From Variovorax sp. WS11 (GTDB lineage: Bacteria > Pseudomonadota > Gammaproteobacteria > Burkholderiales > Burkholderiaceae_C): 64,000 nt of DNA. The stretch covers positions 806,001 to 870,000 of the forward strand of contig NZ_JAAGOW010000001.1 of assembly GCF_010499245.1 (NCBI RefSeq), read 5' to 3'. How positions within the stretch are numbered: the stretch's first letter is position 1; every line of letters starts with the position of its first letter. Shown here piece by piece: positions 41,807 to 54,074 of the stretch. The notes below the pieces were generated by a model. It saw only the letters and a list, made by a program, of their open reading frames with translations, made no database searches and had not been told where the DNA came from. Both the position numbers and the translations under genes were made by a program.

Positions 41807-41810
<4 letters not shown>
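41004..41810 (+). CDS. Memo-family protein (AmmeMemoRadiSam system protein B)
   Basis: A 268-residue protein of the MEMO1 family. Metal-site histidines are seen in LIVPHAGYVYSGVVAAHAYALL and LLGPAHRS, and SSDLSHYLPD carries the later conserved Asp and His. Its fold is like that of extradiol dioxygenases, but the activity is unsettled. The stop overlaps the start of the radical-SAM gene in an ATGA junction, the classic pairing of the AmmeMemoRadiSam set. The AMMECR1-type third protein is not fused here and not in the window. ATG 41004 follows AGGAGG at a rather long spacing of about ten bases. Confidence 0.93.
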
Positions 41811-42880
<1,070 letters not shown>

Positions 42881-42883
42881 GGG

Positions 42884-44654
42884 CTACACGGGCAGGACAT
42901 CGAGATTGTTGACCCCCGGCAACGCATGCAGGCTCTTCGCCAAACGCGCGGTGTACGAGCGGCTCAGCACGGTGTCGACTTCCGTCCAATCGGCCCGGGC
43001 TTCGGCCGGCGTCAGCGTCAGCACCAGGAAGCCGCGCCGGGTCGTCTCCGCGTAGCGCAGGTCCCTCACCATCTTGGGAAAGGCATCCGTGAGGACGGGC
43101 CCGGAGATCAGCGGCAGCAGGATTTCCAGCCCCGGCGAACTGATCGAGGCCGTCGCGAACTCGACCCCCACGCGCTGCCCGCCGGCATCGGTCAGGTTGC
43201 TGGCCCATGCGTTGTGCGTATCGCCGGCCAACGAGACGAGGTTCTTGCCCAGCGAACGGGCCGCGGCCAGCACGGTCTCGCGGGCGGCAGGATAGCCGTC
43301 CCAGGCATCGAGGTTGTAGGGAACGCGCCGCTGGGCCAGCAAGGCGCGCTGGCTGTCGCTGCGCAAGGATTCCGGCGTCGACTGCGCCGCCAGGAATTCA
43401 CCGATGGTCTCCAGCGTGAACGCGCTCGCGATGCTCAGCGGAATCTCCATGCGCGCCATCAGCACCTGATTCCCGAGGATCTGCCAGGTCGCACTGGACG
43501 CGGCCATGCGCGCGGACAGCCAGTCCGATTGCTCGGCACCGAGTAGCTGGCGCCCCGCGCCGGCGGCCGCACCCTGCAGGTAGCCGTCGAGATCGACCTG
43601 CTGGTCGCGCCCGATGAGTCGCGTGTCCAGCATGTGCAGCGACGCCAGCGTGCCGAAGTCGAAGGACCGGTAGATCTTCAGCGGATTGGCAGGGTCGGGC
43701 ATTCGTACGGGCAGCCACTCGCGATAGGCCTGCACGGCGGCCGCACGCCGCGCCGCGAAGCTGCCTTCGGTTGCCGGATCGTGATTGACCGCACCGCCGG
43801 ACCAGGCGTTGTCGGCGAAGTCGTGGTCGTCCCACACCGCGATCACCGGCATCTTCGCGTGCAGCGCATTCAGGTCTGGATCGGTCCGGTACTGTGCGTG
43901 GCGGCGGCGATAGTCGTCGAGCGTCAGGAGCTCGTGACTCGGCTGCGACTCGCGATCGATCGCGAACGCCAGCTGCGATGCAAAGCCAAGCCGCCCGAAC
44001 TCGTAGATGTAGTCGCCCAGGTGCAGCACCACATCGATGTCCGTGCGCTTGGCCAGTTCGGCGCACACGTTGAAATAGCCGGCCGGGAAGTTCGAGCAGG
44101 AGACCACGCCGAGCCGGAGCTGCGACACGCTGCCGGTCGGCAGGGTCTTCGTGCGCCCCGTGGGCGAGGGCTCGGAGCCGACGTAGAAGCGGTAGAAGTA
44201 GACGCTGGCCGGCAGCAGCCCGGTGGCGTCCACCTTGACCGTGTAGTCCTGCTCAGGCCCCGTGCTGGCCGTGCCCTGCGCCACGATGGCGCCGAAGTTC
44301 GCGTCGCTTGAGACTTCCCATCTCAGGTTCAGAGTGCCGGGGCTGGCGACCGTGACGCGGGTCCAAGGATCACGCGGTCCGCCGGGATCGCCACTCGCGA
44401 CGCCGTGCGAGAACAGGGATGTCGCGCCGCCGGGCGTCCCGCCCGCGCCGCCTCCTCCACCGATGCCGCCACCAGACCCGCCTCCACCGCCACCTCCACC
44501 TCCCGCAGCCGGACACGCTGACGCCAGTGCCGACGAACATGGCATAGAGAATGGCGCCTCGAATGAAGGATCGGCGCGAAGTCTCGGGAGCGAGATCGGA
44601 AGCGTGTTCCGGGTCCGCGGATGCGGGCGGTTCTGTGCCGTGGCTTTCGCGCAT
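42884..44654 (-). CDS. phoD: PhoD-like alkaline phosphatase, Tat-exported, with apparent frameshift
   Basis: A secreted phosphodiesterase/phosphatase of about 590 residues. The PhoD metal site is clear: VLHLGDYIYEFG, VWDDHDFADNAW and LAGDTHNAWASN. An ATG at 44654 with AAGGAG six bases upstream begins a Tat lipoprotein signal (SRRSFIRGAILYAMFVGTGVSVSGC). After the lipobox Cys this frame degenerates into Arg/Trp, while the frame with the polyglycine linker and the enzyme is shifted by one. Adding one G to the GGG at 44504-44502 joins both parts. So the gene is broken, phase-variable, or misread there. The enzyme frame alone is open from 44686 but lacks the export signal. Confidence 0.8.
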
Positions 44655-44844
44655 GTCTCGCTCCTTGCCCGGCACGCCAGCCGCACGGTGCGGCTTTTCG
44701 TCGCGTCGGAGGGTGGCGAGATTGAAGGCCGGTCGAAACGAAGCGCTCGTCAGCCGAAATCACTCTCGAGGGTCGGCCAACAACTTACATCGCGTCACAG
44801 TCGGTTGCGCCCGGAAACGGGCGCTGCGCAACCGATGCTGACCG

Positions 44845-45183
44845 CTACTCTACGCGCGAGACCGGACGCGCCTGCACGTCCGTCACGTTGTCGCCGCGAT
44901 CGCGCAGGCGCACCGGGCTGTCGGCGGCCTCACCGCGTGCCCGCGCACCCGCCACATCGGCCGCTGTCGGCTCGGCCGCCTGCGCAGCGGCTCGAAAGCG
45001 ATCGAAGCCATGGCGCGGGTCGAAGCGCATCACCCAGGGCCGCACCGGCTGGCCGGTGAGGCGGGCCCAGCCATAGCGCAGGCCCCACACCGCCGCGAGC
45101 AACGTCACCGCGACGGCGAGGCTGGCTGCGAGGACCAAGCCCATCAGGAACAGAACAACGCGCAGGAGGAAGTTCATCATCAT
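44845..45183 (-). CDS. small membrane protein downstream of clpB
   Basis: An unrecognised 112-residue protein. An N-terminal hydrophobic segment (NFLLRVVLFLMGLVLAASLAVAVTLLAAVWGL) anchors it in the inner membrane; the rest is charged and proline-poor (RFDPRHGFDRFRAAAQAAEPTAADVAGARARGEAADSP). Three ATGs in a row (45183, 45180, 45177) compete as starts. It begins five bases after the clpB stop on the same strand, so it is co-transcribed with clpB and probably heat-induced. Function unknown. Confidence 0.75.
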   Translation of the reverse strand: MMMNFLLRVVLFLMGLVLAASLAVAVTLLAAVWGLRYGWARLTGQPVRPWVMRFDPRHGFDRFRAAAQAAEPTAADVAGARARGEAADSPVRLRDRGDNVTDVQARPVSRVE

Positions 45184-45188
45184 CGGGA

Positions 45189-47810
<2,622 letters not shown>

Positions 47811-47834
47811 GAATGAAAACTCCGATCCCAGCGC

Positions 47835-47862
47835 ATCTAGGGCCCGGCGCGGCAAATTCAAG
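47835..47862 (-). promoter_or_regulatory. sigma-32-type heat-shock promoter of clpB
   Basis: On the minus strand CTTGAA (47862-47857), a 14-base spacer and CCCTAGAT (47842-47835) match the heat-shock consensus CTTGAAA-N11-16-CCCCATNT well. It ends 24 bases before the clpB start codon, giving a short leader. Confidence 0.68.
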
Positions 47863-47985
47863 CCGTCGGGGGTGATAGCACGGCCCTGCTTCCGCGTCGC
47901 GCTCGTTCAGAATAGCCCTCCCGGAGGCTGGGCACGCGAGTTGCTCGACCTGCATTTTTCTTCATCAATGTCTGGAGTCGATCTC

Positions 47986-48993
47986 ATGTTCTGTTCAAGG
48001 TGGATGGCTGCTGCACCGCGTGCGTCGCGCCGTGTTCTTGCGCTGGGGCTGATGGCCGCGATAGCGGGCTTCTCGGGCCTCGCACAGGCGCAGCAACAAG
48101 GCGCGCCGATCAGGCTGTTGGTCGGCTTCCCCGCTGGCGCCGGCACCGATGCAATCGCGCGCACGCTGGGCGAGAAGCTCAAGGACCAGCTGGGTGCGCC
48201 GGTGGTGGTCGAGAACCGCGCCGGCGCCGGCGGCCAGATCGCCGCCCAGGCGCTCAAGGCCGCGCCGGCCGACGGCCATACGCTTTTCCTGTCGCACGAC
48301 CACTCCATCTCGATCCTTCCGCAGGTGGTGAAGAACCCGGGCTACAACTCGGCCAGCGACTTCGTGCCCGTGGCCGGCTTCGCAACCTTCGCCAACGTGC
48401 TGGCGGTCTCCGGCGGCACGCCGGCGAAGAACCTCGACGAGTACCTGAAATGGGTGCGCACCCAGCGCGGCGGCAAGGACACCATCGGCGTGCCCGCGCC
48501 GGCCTCGATCCCCGAGTTCCTGGTGAAGATGATCGGCACCAAATACAAGATCGATGTGCAGGCGGCGCCCTATCGCGGCAGCGCACCGATGACGGCGGAC
48601 ATGCTGGGCAACCAGATCAGCGCCGGTATTGCTTCCGTGCCCGACTTCATCGAGAACCACCGCGCCGGCAAGCTGCGCATCGTGGCCACCATCGGCGCCA
48701 AGCGCCAGGCGCTGCTGCCGCAGGTGCCGACCTTCACCGAGCTGGGCTTCGCCAACCTGGAGGACCTGCCCTACTACGGCGTGTTCGCGCCGGTGGGCAC
48801 GCCGCAGCCGGTGATCGACCGCTTCGGCGAGGCGCTCGCCAAGGTGCTGGCCATGCCCGACGTGAAGCAGAAGCTCACGACCATGGGCCTGACGGTGGCG
48901 TACGAGCCGCAGGGGCAGTTCGCAGGCCGCGTGCGCAGCTACACGCAGACTTGGGCAGGCATCATCAAGGCGAGCGGCTTCACGCCGCAGTAG
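47986..48993 (+). CDS. Bug/TctC-family periplasmic substrate-binding protein
   Basis: A 335-residue secreted binding protein. After the signal peptide (APRASRRVLALGLMAAIAGFSGLAQAQ) the mature part starts GAPIRLLVGFPAGAGTDAIARTLGEKLKDQLGAPVVVENRAGAGGQIAAQALKAAPADGHTLFL, the standard Bug pattern. ATGs at 47968, 47986 and 48004 are possible starts; 47986 has GGAG eight bases upstream. It stands alone without TctAB genes, as most Bug proteins in this bacterial group do; its ligand is unknown. It is divergent from clpB. Confidence 0.93.
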   Translation: MFCSRWMAAAPRASRRVLALGLMAAIAGFSGLAQAQQQGAPIRLLVGFPAGAGTDAIARTLGEKLKDQLGAPVVVENRAGAGGQIAAQALKAAPADGHTLFLSHDHSISILPQVVKNPGYNSASDFVPVAGFATFANVLAVSGGTPAKNLDEYLKWVRTQRGGKDTIGVPAPASIPEFLVKMIGTKYKIDVQAAPYRGSAPMTADMLGNQISAGIASVPDFIENHRAGKLRIVATIGAKRQALLPQVPTFTELGFANLEDLPYYGVFAPVGTPQPVIDRFGEALAKVLAMPDVKQKLTTMGLTVAYEPQGQFAGRVRSYTQTWAGIIKASGFTPQ

Positions 48994-48999
48994 GCCTGT

Positions 49000-49476
49000 C
49001 TAGGCGTTGCCGGCCTGGATACCCCACCGGGCCAGGGCTGCATCGTCATCGACGCGCGCATCGACCCAGCGCGCGCCCTCGGGCGTCTGTTCCTTTTTCC
49101 AGAACGGCGCCTGGGTCTTCAGGTAGTCCATCAGGAACTCGCAGGCCTGGAAGCTCTGGCCGCGGTGGGCGGAGATCACGGCCACCATCATGATCTGGTC
49201 GAGCGGCTGCAGGAGCCCGACGCGATGGATCACGCGCGCGCCGAGGATGTCGAAGCGGCGATGGGCCTCGTCGATCATGGCCTCGATGGATTTCTCGGTC
49301 ATGCCCGGATAGTGCTCGAGCTCCATCGATGCCACGGCATCGCCATCGTTGCGGTCGCGCACGGTGCCGACGAAGCTGCAGACCGCGCCCACACGCTTGT
49401 CGTCCGCGCGCAACGCGGCGACCTCCTTCGCGAGGTCGAAATCGGCTGTCTGGATGAAAACACGCGGGCCGCTCAT
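49000..49476 (-). CDS. moaE: molybdopterin synthase catalytic subunit MoaE
   Basis: The 158-residue large subunit of molybdopterin synthase, which adds sulfur from MoaD to precursor Z (cPMP). Family marks are VGAVCSFVGTVRDRNDG, LEHYPGMTEKSIEAMIDEA, IHRVGLLQP, VISAHRGQSFQACEFLMDYLKTQAPFWKKEQ; the Lys in FWKKE is the active-site one. ATG 49476 is chosen from the family start. It is separated from moaD by an inserted DapA-like gene on the other strand, so it must have its own promoter. Confidence 0.96.
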   Translation of the reverse strand: MSGPRVFIQTADFDLAKEVAALRADDKRVGAVCSFVGTVRDRNDGDAVASMELEHYPGMTEKSIEAMIDEAHRRFDILGARVIHRVGLLQPLDQIMMVAVISAHRGQSFQACEFLMDYLKTQAPFWKKEQTPEGARWVDARVDDDAALARWGIQAGNA

Positions 49477-49614
49477 GGCGAGATTGTGGCACCGCGCTAG
49501 ACTGCGGCGCATGCCTTCCCCCGCGCAACGCCCGCTTCCATCGCCCACCGCGATGGTCCGCGTGTGCGTGGGCGGCAAAGCCAAAAAACCCGAGCTCGTC
49601 TGACCGGAGCTTCG

Positions 49615-49641
49615 GTTCCGTCGTCGGATGAGCGACGGAAC
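49615..49641. repeat. 9-bp perfect hairpin upstream of the DapA-like gene
   Basis: GTTCCGTCG (49615-49623) and CGACGGAAC (49633-49641) pair perfectly around a nine-base loop in the 250-base gap between moaE and the DapA-like gene. No T run follows on either strand. It may be a regulator site or an RNA element of either leader; the rest of the gap shows nothing recognised. Confidence 0.45.
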
Positions 49642-49726
49642 TGCAGGGTTCGATTTCCAGCCTCGTTTTTTCGTGCGCGCGTCCGACGGTGGTTCATCCA
49701 TCGGTCTGGTCTCAAAGGAAACCCGC

Positions 49727-50617
49727 GTGCCTTCCACTTCTTCCCCCACCCCTGATTTTTCTGGCCTCTGGATCCCGCTCGTCACGCCCTTTCGCGGCGA
49801 TGCGGTCGACCATGCCGCGCTGACTGCCCTCGCCGAAGGGCTCGCGCCCTTGGGCATTGCCGGCTTCGTGGTCTGCGGCTCGACCGGCGAGGCCGCGGCA
49901 CTCGATGCCGACGAGCAGTTGGCCGTGCTGGCCACCGTCGCGCAGGCCGCACCCGCCTTGCCGCGCATCATGGGCCTCTCGGGCTACCACCTGGGCAAGA
50001 CCGTCGCGTGGGTTCGCCGGATGAACGAGCAAGGTCTCGCCGGGCTGCTCGTGCCGGCACCCAGCTACATCCGGCCTTCGCAGGCCGGGCTGCGGGCCTG
50101 GTTCGAGGCCATCGCCGAGGCCAGCGCGGTGCCGATGCTGGTCTACGACATTCCCTACCGCACCGGCGCCACGATCGCGCGCGAGACCCTGCTCGCGCTC
50201 GCGGCGGAGCCGCGCATCCGCGGCGTCAAGGACTGCGGCGGCGACATGGCCAAGACGCGGGCGCTGATCGCCGATGGCCGGCTGCAGGTGCTGGCCGGCG
50301 AGGACGCACAGATCTTCTCGACGGTTGCCGAGGGCGGCGCCGGCGCCATCGCGGCCAGCGCGCACTTGCAGACCGCGCGCTTCGTGCAGGTGATCCGGCT
50401 GCTCCGCGACGGCCGGCTGGCCGAGGCGCGCGCGCGGTGGCAGCCGCTGCTGCCGCTGATCGAGGCCTTATTCGCCGAGCCGAATCCGGGACCGCTGAAG
50501 GCCGTACTCGCACAGCAGGGCCTGATGCAGGACGCGTTGCGTGCGCCGATGACCCGTGCCGGCGATGCGCTGCGCGAGCGCCTGTCGCAGTTGCTGGCCG
50601 CGCTCAGCCGCCCGTGA
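49727..50617 (+). CDS. 4-hydroxy-tetrahydrodipicolinate synthase (DapA)-family protein
   Basis: A 296-residue TIM-barrel lyase. The DapA signature is good: GLWIPLVTPF, GSTGEA at 51-56, Tyr140 in YDIPYRTG, and the Schiff-base Lys168 in GVKDCGGD. Length is as in DapA. It could be the lysine-pathway enzyme or a related aldolase, because YDIPYRTG departs from the usual YNVPGRTG. The start is GTG at 49727 with AAAGGA seven bases upstream. It is the only plus-strand gene inside the molybdopterin gene group, and its end overlaps the moaD end by 14 bases. Confidence 0.9.
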   Translation: MPSTSSPTPDFSGLWIPLVTPFRGDAVDHAALTALAEGLAPLGIAGFVVCGSTGEAAALDADEQLAVLATVAQAAPALPRIMGLSGYHLGKTVAWVRRMNEQGLAGLLVPAPSYIRPSQAGLRAWFEAIAEASAVPMLVYDIPYRTGATIARETLLALAAEPRIRGVKDCGGDMAKTRALIADGRLQVLAGEDAQIFSTVAEGGAGAIAASAHLQTARFVQVIRLLRDGRLAEARARWQPLLPLIEALFAEPNPGPLKAVLAQQGLMQDALRAPMTRAGDALRERLSQLLAALSRP

Positions 50618-50855
50618 CCGGCGGGAAGAAGGCCACTTCCTGGCCTTCGCGCAGCGCGGCGCCCTCGGCGCTCATGACCTGGTCCAGCGCCATGCGAACC
50701 GCCTTGCCGCGGGCCAGCGCGCTCGCGTGCGGCTCGCCGCGCGCGATCAATTCGTCGCGCAGTGCGCCGAGGTCGGCAGCGACGGTCTCGATGGTTTCGC
50801 TGCCGGTCCCCAGCGCCTCGCGCACCGAGGCGAAATAGCGCACCGTGACTTTCAT
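50604..50855 (-). CDS. moaD: molybdopterin synthase sulfur-carrier subunit MoaD
   Basis: The 83-residue ubiquitin-like small subunit of molybdopterin synthase. It ends in Gly-Gly (VAFFPPVTGG), the residues that carry the thiocarboxylate sulfur. The front MKVTVRYFASVREALG and ALDQVMSAEGAALREGQEVAFFPP fit the family. It starts two bases after the moeA stop, so it is co-transcribed with moeA. Confidence 0.95.
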   Translation of the reverse strand: MKVTVRYFASVREALGTGSETIETVAADLGALRDELIARGEPHASALARGKAVRMALDQVMSAEGAALREGQEVAFFPPVTGG

Positions 50856-50857
50856 GC

Positions 50858-52105
50858 TCAGCCCAGCAGGGAAGAGAAGGGAATGAACTGCACCATGTCG
50901 CCGGCCTTGAAGGGCTGGCCGGCCGGTGTGTCGATCACCCCCTCGCCCCAGACCATGGAGGTCAGCACGCCCGAGCTCTGGTTGGCGAAGAGGTCCAGGC
51001 CGCCTGCGGCGTTGCGGCGCGCGCGCAGGAACTCGCGGCGGCGGTCGGCGCGCGGCCAGTCGAAGTCGGCCCGCATCGCGACCGGTGACGGCGCCACGCG
51101 GGCGGCACCTTGCAGCGTCAGCAGGAAGGGCCGCACCAGCAGCAGGAAGGTCAGGAAGCTGGAAACCGGGTTGCCCGGCAACCCGGTCAGGTGGGCGTTG
51201 CCGATGCGGCCGTAGGCAAAGGGCTTGCCCGGCTTCATCGACAGCGACCAGAGGTCAAGTTGGCCCAGGGCCTGCACCGCAGCCTTGATGTGGTCCTCCT
51301 CGCCGACCGAGACGCCGCCGGTGGTGATGATCAGGTCGCTGCGCTCCGAGGCGCCGCGCAGCGCCTCGATGGTCGCGTCGCGGCGGTCGGGCACGATGCC
51401 CAGGTCGTGCACCTCGCAGCCCAGCCGCACGAGCAGCGCCCGCATGAAGAAGCGGTTGGAGTTGTAGATCGAGCCCGGCTTCATCGCCTCGGGCGCCACC
51501 TCGCCGGGCATCACCAGTTCGTCGCCGGTGGACAGCAGCGTGACGCGCGGGCGCTTCGCGACCTGCAACCGGTCGAGGCCGACGCTGGCCGCCAGCCCCA
51601 GCCCCGCTGGGGTGAGGCGCTCGCCGCGCGCGAGCACCACGTCGCCGGCCGCCACGTCCTCGCCGGCGCGACGGATCCACTGGCCAGCCGCCGGCGCGAT
51701 CTCGATGCGCACGCTGCCCAGGCTGCCCTCCTCCGGCAGCCCCCTGGTGTCTTCCTGCATCACGACCGCATCGGCGCCTTCTGGGATCTGCGCGCCGGTG
51801 AAGATGCGCGCGGCCGTGCCGGCGCCCAGCGGCGTGCCCACGGTGCCGGCCGGGATGCGCTGGGCCACGCGCAGCACCGCGCCCGGTGCGGCGCAGTCGG
51901 CGCTGCGCACGGCATAGCCGTCCATCGAGCTGTTGTCGCGCGGCGGGACGGTGAGGCCCGAACGCACGTCCCGCGCGAGCACGCGGCCGTCGGCCTCGAA
52001 GGTGGACACCGACTCGGTGGCCACCTGAGGCGTGGCGGCGGCGAGCAGCCGCGCCAGCGCCTCGTCGAGCGGCATCAAGGGGGGACGTTTGGAAGCTTCA
52101 GCCAT
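50858..52105 (-). CDS. moeA: molybdopterin molybdotransferase MoeA
   Basis: A 415-residue enzyme that inserts molybdate into adenylylated molybdopterin. Typical blocks are VPPRDNSSMDGYAVRSADC near the start, RIFTGAQIPEGADAVVMQED, TLLSTGDELVMPGE, SIYNSNRFFMRALL, LIITTGGVSVGEEDHIKAAV and LWSLSMKPGKPFAYG, followed by LPGNPVSSFLTF. Length is normal. The first ATG of the family is at 52105, overlapping the end of mobB by eight bases. Confidence 0.97.
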   Translation of the reverse strand: MAEASKRPPLMPLDEALARLLAAATPQVATESVSTFEADGRVLARDVRSGLTVPPRDNSSMDGYAVRSADCAAPGAVLRVAQRIPAGTVGTPLGAGTAARIFTGAQIPEGADAVVMQEDTRGLPEEGSLGSVRIEIAPAAGQWIRRAGEDVAAGDVVLARGERLTPAGLGLAASVGLDRLQVAKRPRVTLLSTGDELVMPGEVAPEAMKPGSIYNSNRFFMRALLVRLGCEVHDLGIVPDRRDATIEALRGASERSDLIITTGGVSVGEEDHIKAAVQALGQLDLWSLSMKPGKPFAYGRIGNAHLTGLPGNPVSSFLTFLLLVRPFLLTLQGAARVAPSPVAMRADFDWPRADRRREFLRARRNAAGGLDLFANQSSGVLTSMVWGEGVIDTPAGQPFKAGDMVQFIPFSSLLG

Positions 52106-52643
52106 GGCGATCCACCTTGTACTCGAAACGGCTCGCGTTCTGCAGCAGCCAGTCACCAATGCCATCGACGTCGTTCAGGTCGAAGACCGGCAGCGCGGTG
52201 GGAGCGGGCAGGTGCTGCGGCGTGTCGGTGGCGATCGCGACGATGAATTCGTCTTGAGCGTATCGGGCGGGCCGGGGTGTCTCGCCCTCCGCGGGCTCGC
52301 GCCAAACCTCGATCTTCCGGAGATCGCTGTGCTTGAAGCCTTCGACCAGCACCCAGTCGACGCCCGCATCGAGCTCGGCAATCAGCTCGTGCACGCCGAG
52401 CTGCGTCGGCCGCTCGAATTCACGGATCAGCGCCAGGCGCTTGTCCGAGGCCACCACCACCTCGAAGGCCCCGGCCTCGCGATGCCGGTAGGTGTCCTTG
52501 CCCGGATGGTCGATGTCGAACTTGTGGTGTGCATGCTTGACCACCGAGACGCGCTGGCCGTGCAGCCTGAGCACGGGGATCAGGCGCTCGACCAGCGTGG
52601 TCTTGCCGGCGCCCGAGAAACCGGCGAAGCCGATGACTTTCAT
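52098..52643 (-). CDS. mobB: molybdopterin-guanine dinucleotide biosynthesis protein MobB
   Basis: A 181-residue GTP-binding protein that helps attach a nucleotide to molybdopterin. The P loop is GFSGAGKTTLVERL (7-20). VKHAHHKFDIDHPGKDTYRHREAGA and DWVLVEGFKHSDLRKIEVWR are typical MobB blocks. It lies 15 bases after thrC and overlaps moeA, linking amino-acid and cofactor genes in one transcript. The nucleotidyltransferase MobA is not in the window. Confidence 0.95.
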   Translation of the reverse strand: MKVIGFAGFSGAGKTTLVERLIPVLRLHGQRVSVVKHAHHKFDIDHPGKDTYRHREAGAFEVVVASDKRLALIREFERPTQLGVHELIAELDAGVDWVLVEGFKHSDLRKIEVWREPAEGETPRPARYAQDEFIVAIATDTPQHLPAPTALPVFDLNDVDGIGDWLLQNASRFEYKVDRHG

Positions 52644-52658
52644 GCGCGGCTCGAGGGC

Positions 52659-54074
52659 TCAGTCACAGTGACCTGCGATGTAGGCCTTGACCGCCTCGGC
52701 GTCGGCCGGGAGCTGGGCCACGCGCCGGGGCAGCGCCTCGATGCCTTCGAAGCGCGCGGGGCGCTCGGGCGCGCGGCCCAGGGCCTCGACGATGGTCTCG
52801 GCGAACTTGATGGGCAGCGCAGTCTCGAGCACGATCATCGGCACGCCGGGCGCCAGGTGCTCGCGCGCGACCTTGAGGCCATCGGCCGTGTGGGTGTCGA
52901 TCAGGGTTGCGAAGCGCTTGTCGGTGTCGCGAATGGTCGCCAGGCGATCGGCATGGGTGCTGCGGCTGCTCGCGAAGCCGAAGCGCGTGGCGGCCTCGGC
53001 GAAGGCGGGATCGGCGCTCAGGTCGAAGCGACCCGTCTTGCCCAGATCGCCTTCGAACAGGCTGCGCGTCTTCGCCGCGTCGCGCCCCACCAGGTCGAAC
53101 ACGAAGCGCTCGAAGTTGCTGGCCTTGGAGATGTCCATCGACGGACTGGAGGTTTCGTGCGTGTCGGCCGCCGAACGCACGCGGTAGATGCCGGTGCGGA
53201 AGAACTCGTCGAGCACGTCGTTCTCGTTGGTCGCCACCACCAGCGTGCGAATCGGCAGGCCCATCGAGCGCGCCACGTGGCCGGCGCAGACATTGCCGAA
53301 ATTGCCCGAGGGGACGGTGAAGCTGACTTGCTTGTCGTTGCTGCCCGTGGCCTGGAAGTAGCCGGCGAAGTAGTAGACGACCTGCGCCAGCAGCCGCGCC
53401 CAGTTGATCGAGTTGACGGTGCCGATCCTGTACTTTCGCTTGAAGTCCAGGTCGTTCGACACCGCCTTGACGATGTCCTGGCAATCGTCGAACACGCCGG
53501 CGACCGCGATGTTGTGGATGTTCGGGTCCTGCAGGCTGAACATCTGGGCCTGCTGGAAAGGGCTCATGCGGCCGTCGGGCGAGGTCATGAAGACCCGCAC
53601 GCCCTTCTTGCCACGCATCGCGTACTCGGCCGCGCTGCCGGTGTCGCCGCTGGTGGCGCCGAGGATGTTGAGTTCCTCGCCGCGGCGTGCGAGCTCGTAC
53701 TCGAAGAGGTTGCCCAGGAGCTGCATCGCCATGTCCTTGAAGGCCAGCGTCGGGCCGTTGGACAAGGCTTCCAGGTACACGCCGTCTTCGAGCTCGCGCA
53801 GCGGCACGATGTCGGGCGCGCCGAAGATCTCGGCGGTGTAGGTCTTCGCGCAGATCGCCTTCAGGTCGGCAGCGGGGATGTCGTCGATGTACAGCGACAG
53901 CACCTCGAAGGCGAGCTCGGCATAGGGCAAGTCGCGCCACTTGGCGAGCGTGGCGACATCCACCTGCGGGTAGTGCTCGGGCAGGTACAAGCCGCCGTCG
54001 GGCGCCAGGCCCTCCAGCAGGATCTCGCAGAAGCGGCGGCGCTCCGGATGGCCGCGCGTGGACAGGTAGCGCAT
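52659..54074 (-). CDS. thrC: threonine synthase
   Basis: A 471-residue PLP enzyme that turns O-phosphohomoserine into threonine. The PLP Lys is Lys113 (GPTLAFKDMAMQ), and SGDTGSAAEYAMRGKKG and SFTVPSGNFGNVCAGHVARSMGLP are the other PLP-binding blocks. It starts in a TGATG junction, sharing one base with the hom stop, so translation is coupled. Length fits the larger proteobacterial type (thrC family 1). Confidence 0.97.
   Translation of the reverse strand: MRYLSTRGHPERRRFCEILLEGLAPDGGLYLPEHYPQVDVATLAKWRDLPYAELAFEVLSLYIDDIPAADLKAICAKTYTAEIFGAPDIVPLRELEDGVYLEALSNGPTLAFKDMAMQLLGNLFEYELARRGEELNILGATSGDTGSAAEYAMRGKKGVRVFMTSPDGRMSPFQQAQMFSLQDPNIHNIAVAGVFDDCQDIVKAVSNDLDFKRKYRIGTVNSINWARLLAQVVYYFAGYFQATGSNDKQVSFTVPSGNFGNVCAGHVARSMGLPIRTLVVATNENDVLDEFFRTGIYRVRSAADTHETSSPSMDISKASNFERFVFDLVGRDAAKTRSLFEGDLGKTGRFDLSADPAFAEAATRFGFASSRSTHADRLATIRDTDKRFATLIDTHTADGLKVAREHLAPGVPMIVLETALPIKFAETIVEALGRAPERPARFEGIEALPRRVAQLPADAEAVKAYIAGHCD

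Noticed and set aside
49512..49603. short plus-strand frame ending VRVCVGGKAKKPELV
   Set aside because: Only 30 codons, with no ribosome site and no neighbour to support it; it faintly recalls a small ferredoxin-like protein, but the likeness is too weak.
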